Notes: generated from the letters alone by a model not told the origin. 54,636 nt of DNA from UBA1433 sp964581565 (GCA_964581565.1 CAZOOZ010000013.1:1-54636), one strand, 5' to 3'. Positions 8,301 to 15,879 are shown, counted from the first letter of the stretch. A program made the numbers and translations.

Positions 8301-11155
8301 ACTACATAATAATGTTTACTAATACTTTTTTCATTCCCCGCCGCATCTGTTGCAACGAGCTTAAATATATATTCTGCACCAATTACAAAAGTACTCGTAT
8401 CCACGATTGCAATTTCGCTGTTAACTATTGAAGATGTGCCTGATGCTACTTGCTCATAAGAACCGATCCAAGGGAATCCATCTTTTTTATAACTCAGCGT
8501 CCAGCTGCTGAGATTTGTATCGCTGATTGTGCCGGCAATGGCTACGCTTCCATTGGCAATACTGCTTTCATTTACAGGTGATGTTATTTCTAATGTCGGT
8601 GCCGTTGTATCTTTATAATAGGTGGAGTATCCAACGCTGCCAGCATTGCCTGCTTGATCTTTTCCGTAGACAATAATCAATATTTCACCATCGTTTGCGT
8701 TTGTGACCGTTATATCCTCTGTTCCGGATTCTCCGGTACCGAGAGATTGCTCTGCTGTCAAATAATTTGGATTACTTATGCTTCCGGTCGCAATCCGATA
8801 AAATACTTGAATGCCGCTCCCGCTTGAACGGTTATCCGTAAGCCCTGTCCAGCTGACGCCTATGGTTGTTTGACTTGTCCAGCTTAGCGGGTTTACGGTA
8901 ACTGTCGGCGTACTCGGTTTTTCATAATCCGGTATCACAACAGTGCTGCTTGTTCTCGCTGCCGAATAGTTATTCTTCACATCATATGCTCTGACTTTTA
9001 CTACAGGATTATTCAAATCACAGTCTACTGCCGTAAATGTACATGAAAATGTGCTGGCCGAACTACTTGCGATCACTTGTTCGCTGCCGGATAGCACCAC
9101 TTGATTTGATGCATTGGTATAATATAATCCTGCACGATATTCTTTGATGCCTGATCCGTTTTCTGCCGTTAAATCGGTAGTTTTTGGAAAACTTACTGTT
9201 ATATTCGCTTTACTTGGATCTGTTGCATTTCTTGTTACGCTGTTAATAGTTACCGAAGACACAGTATTCGGCGCCGTATTGTCCGTTAAGGCAACGGTTT
9301 TTGAATTAGAATTGACCCCTACGCCGTCAGCATTAGCTGCTTTGACAGTAAAAGAGTAACTGCCCGTTCCGCCTAACGGCCCTGCCGAACTGTTTGGAAA
9401 ACCAGTGTAGCCAGAAAAGATTGTTCTCCCGGAACTGTTCCATGTCCTTGTTGAACCATTATCTACACATTCACTTGTGATCTCTCTTGTGATAGTGTCT
9501 CCGCCACCGGCGCCTGTAATATTCAAATAATATTTAGATGCACCAGACACTTCCGTAAATGTCAGACTTATATTACTATATCCCGAGTTTACACCACCGC
9601 TGGTAACCGTTGGTGTGCTCAACGTGGACGGATTTTGATAGTTTACAACAAGATATGGCCTGTAATCTGTGGCCGTTGTTCTTGAACCGTAATAATCATC
9701 ATAATTTGATATGTTTTCCACAGTAGCTCGCATCAATAATCCATAATTTGAATATGTGCCATTAGCCCACCATGCCAATAATTTCCTTACGTTCCAAACA
9801 TGCCACGCAGTACCGGTATTCGTCTCAATTTCATTGCTGAAAGAACTATAGTCAGGTCTTGTATTCCAAGTCACAGAGCTTACAGACCAGCTCTCAGTAA
9901 TTCTATAAAGCTTCACAGAGCAAAAATTAGAACCGCCGCTGTTATCGTGCTCTTTGGCATGAAAGCCGGCTGATATGACTACTTTGCCAGATATCGTTGA
10001 TGATAAAGTCGGAAATTTTACCAATGTTCTAGAAATGCGTTCAGCTCCATACCCTACAGGCATAAGCCTGGTATCAGACGAATAGAAATTTGTATTTGCA
10101 TAGCCACTTTTTATATATACATCCATTACCTTAGAATTCCCATTCAATGTAATAGACGGATCTATTGTTATAGGATATACTCTGTCTTTACTGTTTAGAT
10201 ACTCTTCATTTGCAATGACCGTAACAATATACCCACCTTGCGCTTCGGTCAGTTCATAATAAATATCCGTGCTGTATGCCGTATCTTCTGATGAATCTGA
10301 CATGTAAGGGGCAGGAATTGCGCCGATTTCTTCTTTTGTTTTGTTATCTTTAAATAGAATTGCTCCATACTCCGTTAATTCGGGATAAGCGTTTTTTATT
10401 TCAAGCCAGAAACTGAAGGTGTTCATATCTGTCTGGCTGTTAATAATAATGTTTTCTTTAAGACCATCATTCAAAGAAATATATTCTATATCTATATTGC
10501 TGTCTTTACTGTCCTTTGTGCCACTGTATTTAATTTTATTATCTTTTTCAACCGTTTTATCCGTATACAAATCTAATGTTTCTTCTTTTTCTATTGAAGC
10601 TTCGTTTTTATTTAACACTACACAATCTGCTTCGCTTTTGCATTCACTTGAAGTGTTTTCGATCGGCATTAGAGAGACAGAATACTCCTCAGAAGCAACT
10701 AAAATCGGATTTTCTTTTGAGAGCACCGAAGGAAAGTAGGTTTTTACTTCGGTAGCTTTGCTTGTGTATTCATACGTGCTCTCCCCAATACTTTTCTCAT
10801 TGCCTTCTAACGCAATTAAAGACGAATCAATATCAACTAAGTTGTTATTGTCGTCTTTGTATCGTATTGGCGCCGAATAAAATTTGGCTGTTTTGCTTCC
10901 ATCATCGTTTAAATAAACCGTAGAATATTCTGTACGTTCCTGTGGAAGTTCTTTCACGATTTCCGGTGTGTTTTCCTCAGTCGAAGACGAAGTATCTTCA
11001 TCTTGAGAATCCAAATTTAAATTTAAATCAATATTACTGATTGCTTCCGATGCTTGTACTGCTAATTCATAGTAGCCTGAACATGTGAGTAAAAGGGCTA
11101 CGATCAAAAAAGAGACAAGCATTTTCTTGCCTGATAGCTTCAACTTCTTATTCAT
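2321..11155 (-). CDS. Secreted Rhs/WapA-like polymorphic toxin with HNH nuclease-type tip
   Basis: About 2,944 residues. The ATG at 11155 is chosen over an ATG 45 bases upstream because GGGAGAG lies just before it and nothing precedes the other. Residues 1-35 form a Sec signal peptide (basic start, FLIVALLL core, AVQA cut site). Then come a DNRLRE-type beta domain (~343-505), several Ig/fibronectin-like repeats (~510-1080), the Rhs shell start (TPMGYGWDFSF, ~1372), many YD repeats (~1400-2600) and the conserved core end (YYMNARYYNAN to NPTSFVDPTGH, ~2676-2718). A glycine-rich hydrophobic segment follows. The last ~85 residues carry GNQWHHIVEQS (~2861), then N and H residues in the HNH/Endo VII order, so a DNA- or RNA-cleaving tip is likely. 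The family acts in contact-dependent competition: the shell encloses the tip, which is released into a neighbouring cell. The immunity gene follows. Confidence 0.9.
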   Translation of the reverse strand: MNKKLKLSGKKMLVSFLIVALLLTCSGYYELAVQASEAISNIDLNLNLDSQDEDTSSSTEENTPEIVKELPQERTEYSTVYLNDDGSKTAKFYSAPIRYKDDNNNLVDIDSSLIALEGNEKSIGESTYEYTSKATEVKTYFPSVLSKENPILVASEEYSVSLMPIENTSSECKSEADCVVLNKNEASIEKEETLDLYTDKTVEKDNKIKYSGTKDSKDSNIDIEYISLNDGLKENIIINSQTDMNTFSFWLEIKNAYPELTEYGAILFKDNKTKEEIGAIPAPYMSDSSEDTAYSTDIYYELTEAQGGYIVTVIANEEYLNSKDRVYPITIDPSITLNGNSKVMDVYIKSGYANTNFYSSDTRLMPVGYGAERISRTLVKFPTLSSTISGKVVISAGFHAKEHDNSGGSNFCSVKLYRITESWSVSSVTWNTRPDYSSFSNEIETNTGTAWHVWNVRKLLAWWANGTYSNYGLLMRATVENISNYDDYYGSRTTATDYRPYLVVNYQNPSTLSTPTVTSGGVNSGYSNISLTFTEVSGASKYYLNITGAGGGDTITREITSECVDNGSTRTWNSSGRTIFSGYTGFPNSSAGPLGGTGSYSFTVKAANADGVGVNSNSKTVALTDNTAPNTVSSVTINSVTRNATDPSKANITVSFPKTTDLTAENGSGIKEYRAGLYYTNASNQVVLSGSEQVIASSSASTFSCTFTAVDCDLNNPVVKVRAYDVKNNYSAARTSSTVVIPDYEKPSTPTVTVNPLSWTSQTTIGVSWTGLTDNRSSGSGIQVFYRIATGSISNPNYLTAEQSLGTGESGTEDITVTNANDGEILIIVYGKDQAGNAGSVGYSTYYKDTTAPTLEITSPVNESSIANGSVAIAGTISDTNLSSWTLSYKKDGFPWIGSYEQVASGTSSIVNSEIAIVDTSTFVIGAEYIFKLVATDAAGNEKSISKHYYVVQNGFSELPIFQINPDSNSYWSIDAYDYIFTPVPETGQTLPQGEKTLFIDGNYVDTYGINEDIQTDLSTYPDGSEHNAVVRIIDGTGEEYYSSAVIKRDLFIYALQPQEELTATGDAVLSSQGASLDISQGVATSGSVETIEKTISGKIASIELQSQANIPSNTAVTYYLSINGSDYFEFDNNTRLYIDQFPSQIENNATNNSVKVKIVMESADGTATPTVSSLEVYSTQFTGNVNSVFTVNLVDAPLNITTKEEINYTTLIRWDPSATTSLEGDVTYNVYRAEIPDGMTYNDISIEDMELKQEGLTETYWYDYNLNYEKTFVYAVTANAVIKTGEAKRESALSALTEYSDATVVSDTEISKRLGLQNYWNYSSFDTIYGTGYVETSQGNFSYQVVDASISGPKLGLVMRRTYNSQSTSKTPMGYGWDFSFNTTLLKEYDENNPNVETAMLLKDGDGTIHRFEKDGNTYTTPKGIQMYLTKNDDIYTIERYDGITYTFNSSNQILSMSDKTGDCITYAYDQARGNLISVTNISGDSIQFSYTDDLLSYITLPDGQVVSYSYVSGNDYLECAFYEVSRYDPQTGQLGSTPEDVEQGYVYDGANMLVSIEDKEPSFFTTPDIAYGIGYDEAVTPRTQQITFNNNEKIAFDYSDVADGNGNYTTTVTSKNASNETVNQSQAVANEYGLTVQKTDNNGNVVALTYDDNYNLTSASFDNTFETIGTNGEITSATQQVTYEYAYDSNNNLLTIEDPYGHITTYAYTDSYNPHKYTSITTPKKDTGSGITYVTSSYSYDMQTGNLLSETDATDKTMTYTYDSVYQFLMSTATDRFGEATTFTYDNDYRLVSTAQPESVETHILAYDDLSNPTLTQDGNGNYTSYMYNERGQIVKATNMQDTLQDTSDDTYEYTIYDQYGRILTYVDANGNETHYDYDSIGRVSDVAQMVGNQNFVTTHMAYTYEDVTINGTLYENAYVLTQSITEENNKIVGKQYYDGRGNLIKEEKDGAYTLAFYDEAGNVIKTLDSTGVETRYLYDKYMNKVDVLVNPATDDIVIEYEYDLLGNIISQTDGEGNITDYVYDNLSRVTSVTQHKGAQDIETTYAYDQETAAGDIKNITTNPSGLQSITTFDALGRTISQKETGTEGSVTKTIETTYTYDDNGNMLTLEKNDGTTNWFEYDASNNLTEAVYEKDTQGNATHYTIYTYDDVGNRLSMQDYKDNNTTPVSTTNYAYDGMSRVIQYVQDGEAVNYSYDGFSNVAKIAYRDATALDDQNTDLVALNYSYNDDNQLENITIEYLDTNGNSLAEKLVAAYTYNAAGQITSQNVYRDFEDAANVANPGEYVQTAYTYNSLGLVENIAYKDSTDLSAVKESYTYEYDNRGYILNEDVVNNYPATVTDVAKEYVYDQLGRLTSASVTDNTQSSPTPVTTSYAYDDAGNRTSMTKDGVQTSYEFNILNQMTSSTQPTVINGNTENIETTFTYNSNGDLTKEVTVTPLEDLEEEIDGFPNYYTIIGDLTQTTTKTYTYDKVGNMLESQAVSDIDGIIEHYKDSNGNLHDLEDPVIIGNDENEDPDDDYIVYKTKSGAYYYNGDGIRVKKDVVLTDGDDDDTDNVTTLRKYYYTGDAVLFVADASNNKLIENILTPDGTTLLSARYEEDEQSGNFINGYYTFNNDIRGSVTNILNNSGTLTTGYVYDEYGNQIKTGDEDFINEATYTGSIYDEESELYYMNARYYNANTGQFTSRDTYLGNAYNPQTHNLYSYTGNNPTSFVDPTGHAFFLVTALIGAVVGGAIGAYHSYKTTGKVTLKSVVKGALIGGAVGLTLGAGASLALTGGLAASTGTVMTAGSTLISTAAGATKAADKVSSVAKTASSSIAQTAKNVVSKISSNFKVTTNVEQEFSTFNKAKKALGSPGEGNQWHHIVEQSQIKKSGFSPMQINSTKNLFAINKDIHSKISGYYNTKAFPFTNGLSVRNWLATTEKSFEYQYQFGLDVMKKYGVGN
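2808..3461 (-). repeat. Rhs core repeat, parental copy inside the full-length gene
   Basis: This segment of the full-length rhs gene is the source of both displaced copies: 3120-3461 matches 1-342 and 2808-3245 matches 1360-1797. The 126 bases at 3120-3245 are common to all three. Such long, nearly identical blocks allow homologous recombination that would swap toxin tips. Confidence 0.85.
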
Positions 11156-11217
11156 TTTTTCTCTCCCGAATTTTATTATTTCTAATGAAAATTTATACAA
11201 TTACTAAAAGTAATTTT

Positions 11218-11247
11218 ATAATAGCATATCATAAATGCATATTGCAA
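11218..11247 (-). promoter_or_regulatory. Likely promoter of rhs
   Basis: On the minus strand TTGCAA (11242-11247) is followed after 18 bases by TATTAT (11218-11223), about 65 bases upstream of the rhs start. The region is very AT-rich, so chance matches are possible. Confidence 0.45.
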
Positions 11248-11282
11248 TATTTATTTTTAATATTGTAATAATATTTTTTGCA

Positions 11283-11320
11283 ATAAAAAAACTGCCCTAT
11301 ACTTGCTGTAAGGCAGTTTA
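11283..11320 (-). terminator. Terminator of the DTD2-like gene
   Basis: The arms aaactgcc and ggcagttt (about 11289-11296 and 11312-11319) form a stem followed on the minus strand by a run of T. It lies about 20 bases past the stop of the gene at 11341 and separates it from rhs. Confidence 0.75.
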
Positions 11321-11340
11321 CTTTTCATCTATTTTTTGTA

Positions 11341-12297
11341 TTATTTGCTCTGTGAGAACTCCATATTTTGAGGGTTTCGCAGTTTCTGATGTTTGCCTGT
11401 GGGAATCTGGTATTTTTCTCCCAGCCTGCGGGCTAAATCTTTATAGCAGCCTTTCAGTTTATCGTGATAGATGATGGCTTCAACGCCGCCTTCTATGGCA
11501 TCAATACAAGCACAGGCACGCTCGAAGCCTGATTCATCTTCATATGCACCTGATACCAGCCACTGATTGGCCATGATGTGTGTGATGCCAAATGCTTCAT
11601 TTCCCCACTGTGCAAATACCGCTTCCGCAAAATTCGGATCAAAATGCACGCCGCCCATGCAGAGCAGATTATGTACCGCTCTGCCATCGTCGGTGAAAAT
11701 TTGTGTCAACGAACGTGCGAGCGCTCTGCAGGCATCAATATTGTTCCAGCTGTTTGGATCACTTCCGACTTCAATGTCCATCATGGCAACCGGAAAATTG
11801 GTGAGCAAGGTGGGATCTCCCTGCCCTTCATGAATGCCGGACCAATGCGTTGCTTCGGTAACAACGCTGTAGTTTTCCAAACCTAATTCATTTTTATTGC
11901 GATTTATTGCAAGCATTAGATTGCGCATATACCTTGGCCTCACCGCTCCAAAAACACCCGAATTCATGTCTCCGAGTGTATGCACCGTAAGCACATTGGG
12001 CGGTGCATTTTCTCCCTCATGCCAGGTCACCATCCCTGAAATATCAAAATTGCTGAAATACTCGTTCATTTCAGGCAAATACTTCGGATAATCGAGGCAC
12101 ACGGCTATTTGCATGGGCACAAAATAAAATTCATTTTTTCCTTCGTCAATATATTTATAGACATCCTCTCCCGCAAAGCAAAAATCTGCTTTTTCGCTTA
12201 GATATCCTTCTTCCTTTAAAATATTCCAAACATGTCTGCTTACATACCCCCAATTAGGATTATTGCTGATAAAATAAACCGCTTTTTTTATTTTCAT
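11341..12297 (-). CDS. DTD2/GEK1-type D-aminoacyl-tRNA deacylase-like protein
   Basis: 318 residues matching the archaeal and plant DTD2 (GEK1) family along its length. Visible landmarks are MVTWHEGENAPPNVLTVH (~90-106), VVTEATHWSG, VAMMDIEVGSDPNSWNN, LLCMGGVHFDPNFAEAVF (~213-230) and the end GVEAIIYHDKLKGCYKDLA. The family removes D-amino acids, and in plants aldehyde adducts, from mischarged tRNA. The usual GGGHYAPR stretch reads GGVHFDPN here, so the Arg is missing and this is a divergent subfamily whose substrate may differ. ATG start behind GGGGGAAAGC. It is divergent from a MarR-GNAT gene, with promoter elements and a palindrome between them. It is neither the usual bacterial DTD1 nor DTD3 fold. 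Confidence 0.75.
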   Translation of the reverse strand: MKIKKAVYFISNNPNWGYVSRHVWNILKEEGYLSEKADFCFAGEDVYKYIDEGKNEFYFVPMQIAVCLDYPKYLPEMNEYFSNFDISGMVTWHEGENAPPNVLTVHTLGDMNSGVFGAVRPRYMRNLMLAINRNKNELGLENYSVVTEATHWSGIHEGQGDPTLLTNFPVAMMDIEVGSDPNSWNNIDACRALARSLTQIFTDDGRAVHNLLCMGGVHFDPNFAEAVFAQWGNEAFGITHIMANQWLVSGAYEDESGFERACACIDAIEGGVEAIIYHDKLKGCYKDLARRLGEKYQIPTGKHQKLRNPQNMEFSQSK

Positions 12298-12349
12298 GCT
12301 TTCCCCCTATTGATTCATTGCCAAATAAAATTGATAAAGTTTGCAAATT

Positions 12350-12377
12350 ATTATATCATTTTTGTGGACTGTGTCAA
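12350..12377 (-). promoter_or_regulatory. Promoter of the DTD2-like gene
   Basis: On the minus strand TTGACA (12372-12377) and TATAAT (12350-12355) are both perfect consensus hexamers separated by 16 bases, 53 bases upstream of the start. The -35 box is overlapped by the palindrome at 12373-12400. Confidence 0.75.
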
Positions 12378-12400
12378 CAATTTTGTAAATTGTTTGATGA
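12373..12400. promoter_or_regulatory. Candidate MarR operator between the divergent genes
   Basis: The inverted repeat aacaattt-tgt-aaattgtt (12376-12394), with partly extended flanks, covers the -35 box of the DTD2-like gene and abuts the -35 box of the MarR-GNAT gene. Its size and position suit a MarR dimer acting on both promoters. Regulator assignment is inferred from adjacency. Confidence 0.5.
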
Positions 12401-12425
12401 CATCCATCTAGAAAGCTGTTAAAAT
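12397..12425 (+). promoter_or_regulatory. Likely promoter of the MarR-GNAT gene
   Basis: ATGACA (12397-12402) and TAAAAT (12420-12425) with a 17-base spacer, about 50 bases before the start codon. Confidence 0.5.
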
Positions 12426-12456
12426 AAAGCCAAATAAAGTTTGTTTGGCTTTATTT
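12422..12456. promoter_or_regulatory. 13-bp inverted repeat in the MarR-GNAT leader
   Basis: The arms 12422-12434 and 12444-12456 are perfect reverse complements around a 9-base centre. The repeat starts in the -10 box and ends just before the ribosome binding site at 12464. It could be a second operator or an RNA hairpin in the leader. Confidence 0.5.
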
Positions 12457-12476
12457 ATTGATTAGGAGGTATGCAT

Positions 12477-13388
12477 ATGATATCGGCAGATATGATAGCG
12501 GAGATAATGGGTTTTAACCGGTTTTACTCGAATGTCATTCATCATCTCAACCAGAAAATAATGGAAGAAGGATATTCGTTAACAGAGAGCCGCGTGCTTT
12601 TTGAGATCGGTAAAACCGATCGGTGTACTGCAAATATTTTAGTCAATCAACTCAATATCGACCGCAGCTACATGAGCCGTATGATCAGACGTTTTGAAAA
12701 TAAAAGCTTGATTATAAAAACACAATCTCCTACAGACAGCCGTATCAACTATATACGTCTCACCGATAAAGGCAGAGCGGATTTCAACAAATTAAACGAA
12801 ATGCAAAGCGAACAAATTACAAAGTTGTTTCATAAGCTCTCTGTCGCCAATCAAAAGCTTGTGTTTGAATCTATGATTACTATAAAAACAAAACTTTCCG
12901 AAATAATGGATATTATTACGATAAGACCGTTTATTGCAGGTGATATTGAATATGTCATTTCGCGCCATAAAACTTTATACTATGCGGAGCGCCATCTTTC
13001 AAACGTTTTTTTTGATTATGTAGACAGCATCGTCTATCATTTTGCCAGTCATTTTAATCCGAAAACAGACTGTTTAAATATTCTGGAGTGCAATGGAAAC
13101 CCTGCAGGAAGCATTGCTATAGCGAAAGTGAACGACGCAACCGCGCAGCTGCGCTTTTTTATGCTGGAGCCTGAACTGCGAGGCAGAGGATACGGAAATA
13201 TGCTTATGGATATGGCGCTCGATTTTTGCAGAGAGAAAAAATACAAACATATTTTTTTGCTTACAATAAGTGCTCAAGTTATCGCGCAACATATTTACGA
13301 GCGCCGAGGATTTAAAAAAACCGTAAGTTATGATAAAGCTCAATGGGGAGACGGCATCATTGAAGAACGCTGGGATTTGGAATTATAA
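12477..13388 (+). CDS. MarR-type regulator fused to a GNAT acetyltransferase
   Basis: 303 residues. There are two ATGs; the one at 12477 is preferred because AGGAGG (12464-12469) is seven bases away, against one base for 12471. Residues ~1-145 form a MarR winged helix (NILVNQLNIDRSYMSRMIRR recognition region, DSRINYIRLTDKGR wing). Residues ~150-303 form a GNAT domain with the acetyl-CoA loop LRGRGYGNML and the closing YERRGFKKT. Such fusions are a known class in which the regulator may also acetylate a small molecule or peptide; the substrate is unknown. It is divergent from the DTD2-like gene, and palindromes in the shared region suggest it controls both. It ends in a hairpin shared with convergent asnB. 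Confidence 0.85.
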   Translation: MISADMIAEIMGFNRFYSNVIHHLNQKIMEEGYSLTESRVLFEIGKTDRCTANILVNQLNIDRSYMSRMIRRFENKSLIIKTQSPTDSRINYIRLTDKGRADFNKLNEMQSEQITKLFHKLSVANQKLVFESMITIKTKLSEIMDIITIRPFIAGDIEYVISRHKTLYYAERHLSNVFFDYVDSIVYHFASHFNPKTDCLNILECNGNPAGSIAIAKVNDATAQLRFFMLEPELRGRGYGNMLMDMALDFCREKKYKHIFLLTISAQVIAQHIYERRGFKKTVSYDKAQWGDGIIEERWDLEL

Positions 13389-13402
13389 AAACAGCCTGTG
13401 CA

Positions 13403-13436
13403 AGCCGCTTTGCAACGATTGCAAGGCGGCTCTTTT
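13403..13436. terminator. Shared terminator between MarR-GNAT and asnB
   Basis: A 13-bp stem (13403-13415 with 13419-13431, one G-U pair) and a 3-base loop, followed by CTTTTT on the plus strand. It lies between convergent genes whose stops are at 13388 and 13436. The stem is GC-rich, and polarity is best for the plus-strand gene. Confidence 0.8.
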
Positions 13437-15277
13437 TAAAATTGTAACTGTACTTTGTATTCCTTGAGCCAATAATTCATCTGAATCAGATACGCCAGCA
13501 ACTGAGGCCCTGTCATTAGCTGGCCAAACCATGGTTTTTTGTACGATGCCCCCCCGCTTTCGGCAAGACGCCGGATTTCATACTCGTCTATGAGCGGAAG
13601 AATCGGTGCATTTTTATCATTTAAAATATCTATCATATCTTTTTGTACAAGGCGTGTATAATCCGTATTGTGTGTTTTGGGATACGGGCTTTTTTTACGC
13701 AGCAGTATTTCATCGGGCAGAATCCCTTTTAACGCTCTTCGCAGAACTCCTTTTTCTTGCCCATCACAAAATTTTATATCGGCGGGAATATTGAATGCAT
13801 ATTCTACCAACCGATAATCGGCATAAGGCACTCTTATCTCAAGGCTGTTTGCCATACTCATTCTGTCTTTTCTATTCAGAAGCGTGATCATAAACCATTT
13901 AATGTTTAAATAAAAGAGTTCTCTCATACGGTATTCATAAGGTGATTCATTTTCTAAGTGAGGCACTTGCTTTAATGTTTTTTTATAATGCGCATTCGCA
14001 TAGTCTTCTATATCCAGCTTTTTAAGTGATTTTGACAGCAGAGTTTTTCTTTCGCCGAGCGATACGGACCACGGAAAAGTATTGGCATAAATTAAGTCAT
14101 ACCTTCTATACCATGGATATCCCCCGAAAATTTCGTCTGCACATTCCCCTGATAAGGCAACCGTTGCGTCTTTTTTAATTTCTTTGCAAAATAAATACAG
14201 TGAAGAATCCACATCAGCCATTCCTGGCATATCATTTGCATAAACAGCATTATACAAAGCACTTTTTAAATTCATGCTGTTTAAGTAAATATTTTTATGA
14301 TTGCTTTTAATATATTCTTTCATCTTTATGGCATAGGCGGCATCGGATGTTGGTTGAAAATCATCCGGTTGAAAATACAAATCATTATTTTCATAATCAA
14401 TCGAAAAGGTGCTAAGCTGCTTGCCATCTTTTCTAAACTCCTCGGCTACGATAGCAGAAATAGCACTTGAGTCCACGCCTCCAGATAGGAATGTGCATAT
14501 AGGCACATCCGCAACCGTCTGTCTTTTAATTGCATCTATGAGAAGGCTTTTTACATGCTCCGCTGTTTCTTCTATTGTCTCGGTATGCTCTCTGGCCGCA
14601 GGTTTCCAATATTCTTTTAATCGGATCGTATCAGCCGAATAATATAAATAATATGCGGGCGGAATTTCGTAAATATCTTTAAAAACACCGCCGCCTAGAC
14701 TTCTTGCAGGCCCAAGCGCAAACAACTCTGTAAGCCCTTCTTTAGCTAAGACAGCCTCTATGCACGGATGCGCCAAAAGCGCTTTTATTTCGGACGCAAA
14801 AATAATGGCATTATTTCTCATCGTATAAAATAAAGGCTTCACCCCCAAAGGATCTCTTGCCAAAAACAATGTCTGGTCAACCTCGCTCCAGACGCCAAAT
14901 GCATAAATACCATTAATATGGTTCACACATTGACTTCCCCAATAAATATAACTGGTCAGAAGCACCTCTGTATCAGAGTAGGATTTAAAAACAAATCCCA
15001 CTTTTTGCAGCGTTTTTCTGAGTTCCTGTGTATTATAGAGCTCTCCGTTATAAATAATAACATAAGAATTACCGTCTACCGTTTTCATCATAGGCTGACA
15101 TCCACCCTTAGGATCCACCACAATAAGTCTTCTGTGCCCCAGCAACGCATGCTTTGAATAATAATATCCGCTTTCATCCGGTCCTCTTTTTGCAAGAGTA
15201 TCTGACATCTTCTTTAGGACAGATTTTTTATTTGAAATATCCTCATATAAATGAACGTATCCCGCAATACCACACAT
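13436..15277 (-). CDS. asnB: Asparagine synthetase (glutamine-hydrolysing)
   Basis: 613 residues, the usual length. The protein starts MCGIAGY, and Cys2 is the glutaminase nucleophile of the class II amidotransferase domain (~1-200), with GHRRL and NGELYN also present. The synthetase domain carries the pyrophosphatase loop LSGGVDSSAIS (~266) and SGECADEIFGGYPWYRR. It makes asparagine from aspartate, glutamine and ATP in the cytoplasm. It starts behind AAGGAGTTACAGT, 18 bases after dpaB, so it is probably the third gene of the dipicolinate operon. That placement suggests a sporulation paralogue, comparable in role to AsnO of Bacillus, which is known to be sporulation-linked. The link to sporulation here is inferred from operon position. 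Confidence 0.9.
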   Translation of the reverse strand: MCGIAGYVHLYEDISNKKSVLKKMSDTLAKRGPDESGYYYSKHALLGHRRLIVVDPKGGCQPMMKTVDGNSYVIIYNGELYNTQELRKTLQKVGFVFKSYSDTEVLLTSYIYWGSQCVNHINGIYAFGVWSEVDQTLFLARDPLGVKPLFYTMRNNAIIFASEIKALLAHPCIEAVLAKEGLTELFALGPARSLGGGVFKDIYEIPPAYYLYYSADTIRLKEYWKPAAREHTETIEETAEHVKSLLIDAIKRQTVADVPICTFLSGGVDSSAISAIVAEEFRKDGKQLSTFSIDYENNDLYFQPDDFQPTSDAAYAIKMKEYIKSNHKNIYLNSMNLKSALYNAVYANDMPGMADVDSSLYLFCKEIKKDATVALSGECADEIFGGYPWYRRYDLIYANTFPWSVSLGERKTLLSKSLKKLDIEDYANAHYKKTLKQVPHLENESPYEYRMRELFYLNIKWFMITLLNRKDRMSMANSLEIRVPYADYRLVEYAFNIPADIKFCDGQEKGVLRRALKGILPDEILLRKKSPYPKTHNTDYTRLVQKDMIDILNDKNAPILPLIDEYEIRRLAESGGASYKKPWFGQLMTGPQLLAYLIQMNYWLKEYKVQLQF

Positions 15278-15295
15278 ACTGTAACTCCTTAAAAA

Positions 15296-15877
15296 TCAAA
15301 CTAAAACAGGCTGTAACTGTTTACCGTCTAAGGCTTCTAGCGCAGCAGGAAGTATCAAGTTCATATCAGCAATGATGGATGTAGGCTTTTTTTGTGCGTT
15401 ATCCTGCTTATAAGGTACAAAATAATATCCTTTTGCGCTCATCAATTTTGCAATATTCGTTGCATTTAAAGATAGCGCATCATTTGTTGAAATGGCAAGC
15501 AATACCGGCCGGTCATTTCTGCGCTGCGCTTTGCAAGCCATTGTGACAGGTGTGTCCGTAATGCCGCATGCCAGCTTGGCAAGCGTGTTACCTGTGCACG
15601 GCGCGACAATGACAATATCAAATAATGCCTTTGGCCCCACCGGTTCCGCCTCAACCAGTGATGCAATAATATCGTTTCCTGTTAATTTTACCAATCTGCT
15701 TTTAAAATCTTCCGCCTTCATATAGCGCGTATCAACAGTAGCTGCATTAAATGACAGTATAGGTGTCACTGCTGCTCCTGCATTGATTATATTTTCTATC
15801 GGCTCCAGTATTGTATCAAATGTGCAAAAAGAAGCCGTAATTGCAAATCCAATTTTTTTCCCTTGGATGCTATCCAT
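15296..15877 (-). CDS. dpaB: Dipicolinate synthase subunit B
   Basis: 193 residues with a flavoprotein-like Rossmann fold. Motifs are KKIGFAITASFCTFD near the start and VIVAPCTGNTLAKLACGITD in the middle, the pattern of SpoVFB. With subunit A it makes dipicolinic acid from dihydrodipicolinate in the mother cell during sporulation. A longer frame opens with TTG at 15898, but that codon is part of the GGGAGGAG ribosome binding site; the ATG at 15877 sits 11 bases after it and two bases after the dpaA stop. The pair is therefore translationally coupled. It is followed by asnB. Confidence 0.92.
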   Translation of the reverse strand: MDSIQGKKIGFAITASFCTFDTILEPIENIINAGAAVTPILSFNAATVDTRYMKAEDFKSRLVKLTGNDIIASLVEAEPVGPKALFDIVIVAPCTGNTLAKLACGITDTPVTMACKAQRRNDRPVLLAISTNDALSLNATNIAKLMSAKGYYFVPYKQDNAQKKPTSIIADMNLILPAALEALDGKQLQPVLV

Positions 15878-15879
15878 AC

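Noticed and set aside
2475..9359. Many plus-strand open frames of 60-156 residues inside the rhs gene
   Set aside because: They are antisense to a continuous 2,944-residue frame with clear domain structure; they lack ribosome sites and recognisable motifs, and several are repeated simply because the core is repeated.
11156..11200. Earlier ATG for rhs at 11200
   Set aside because: No ribosome binding site, and it would add 15 residues before a well-formed signal peptide; the ATG at 11155 has GGGAGAG.
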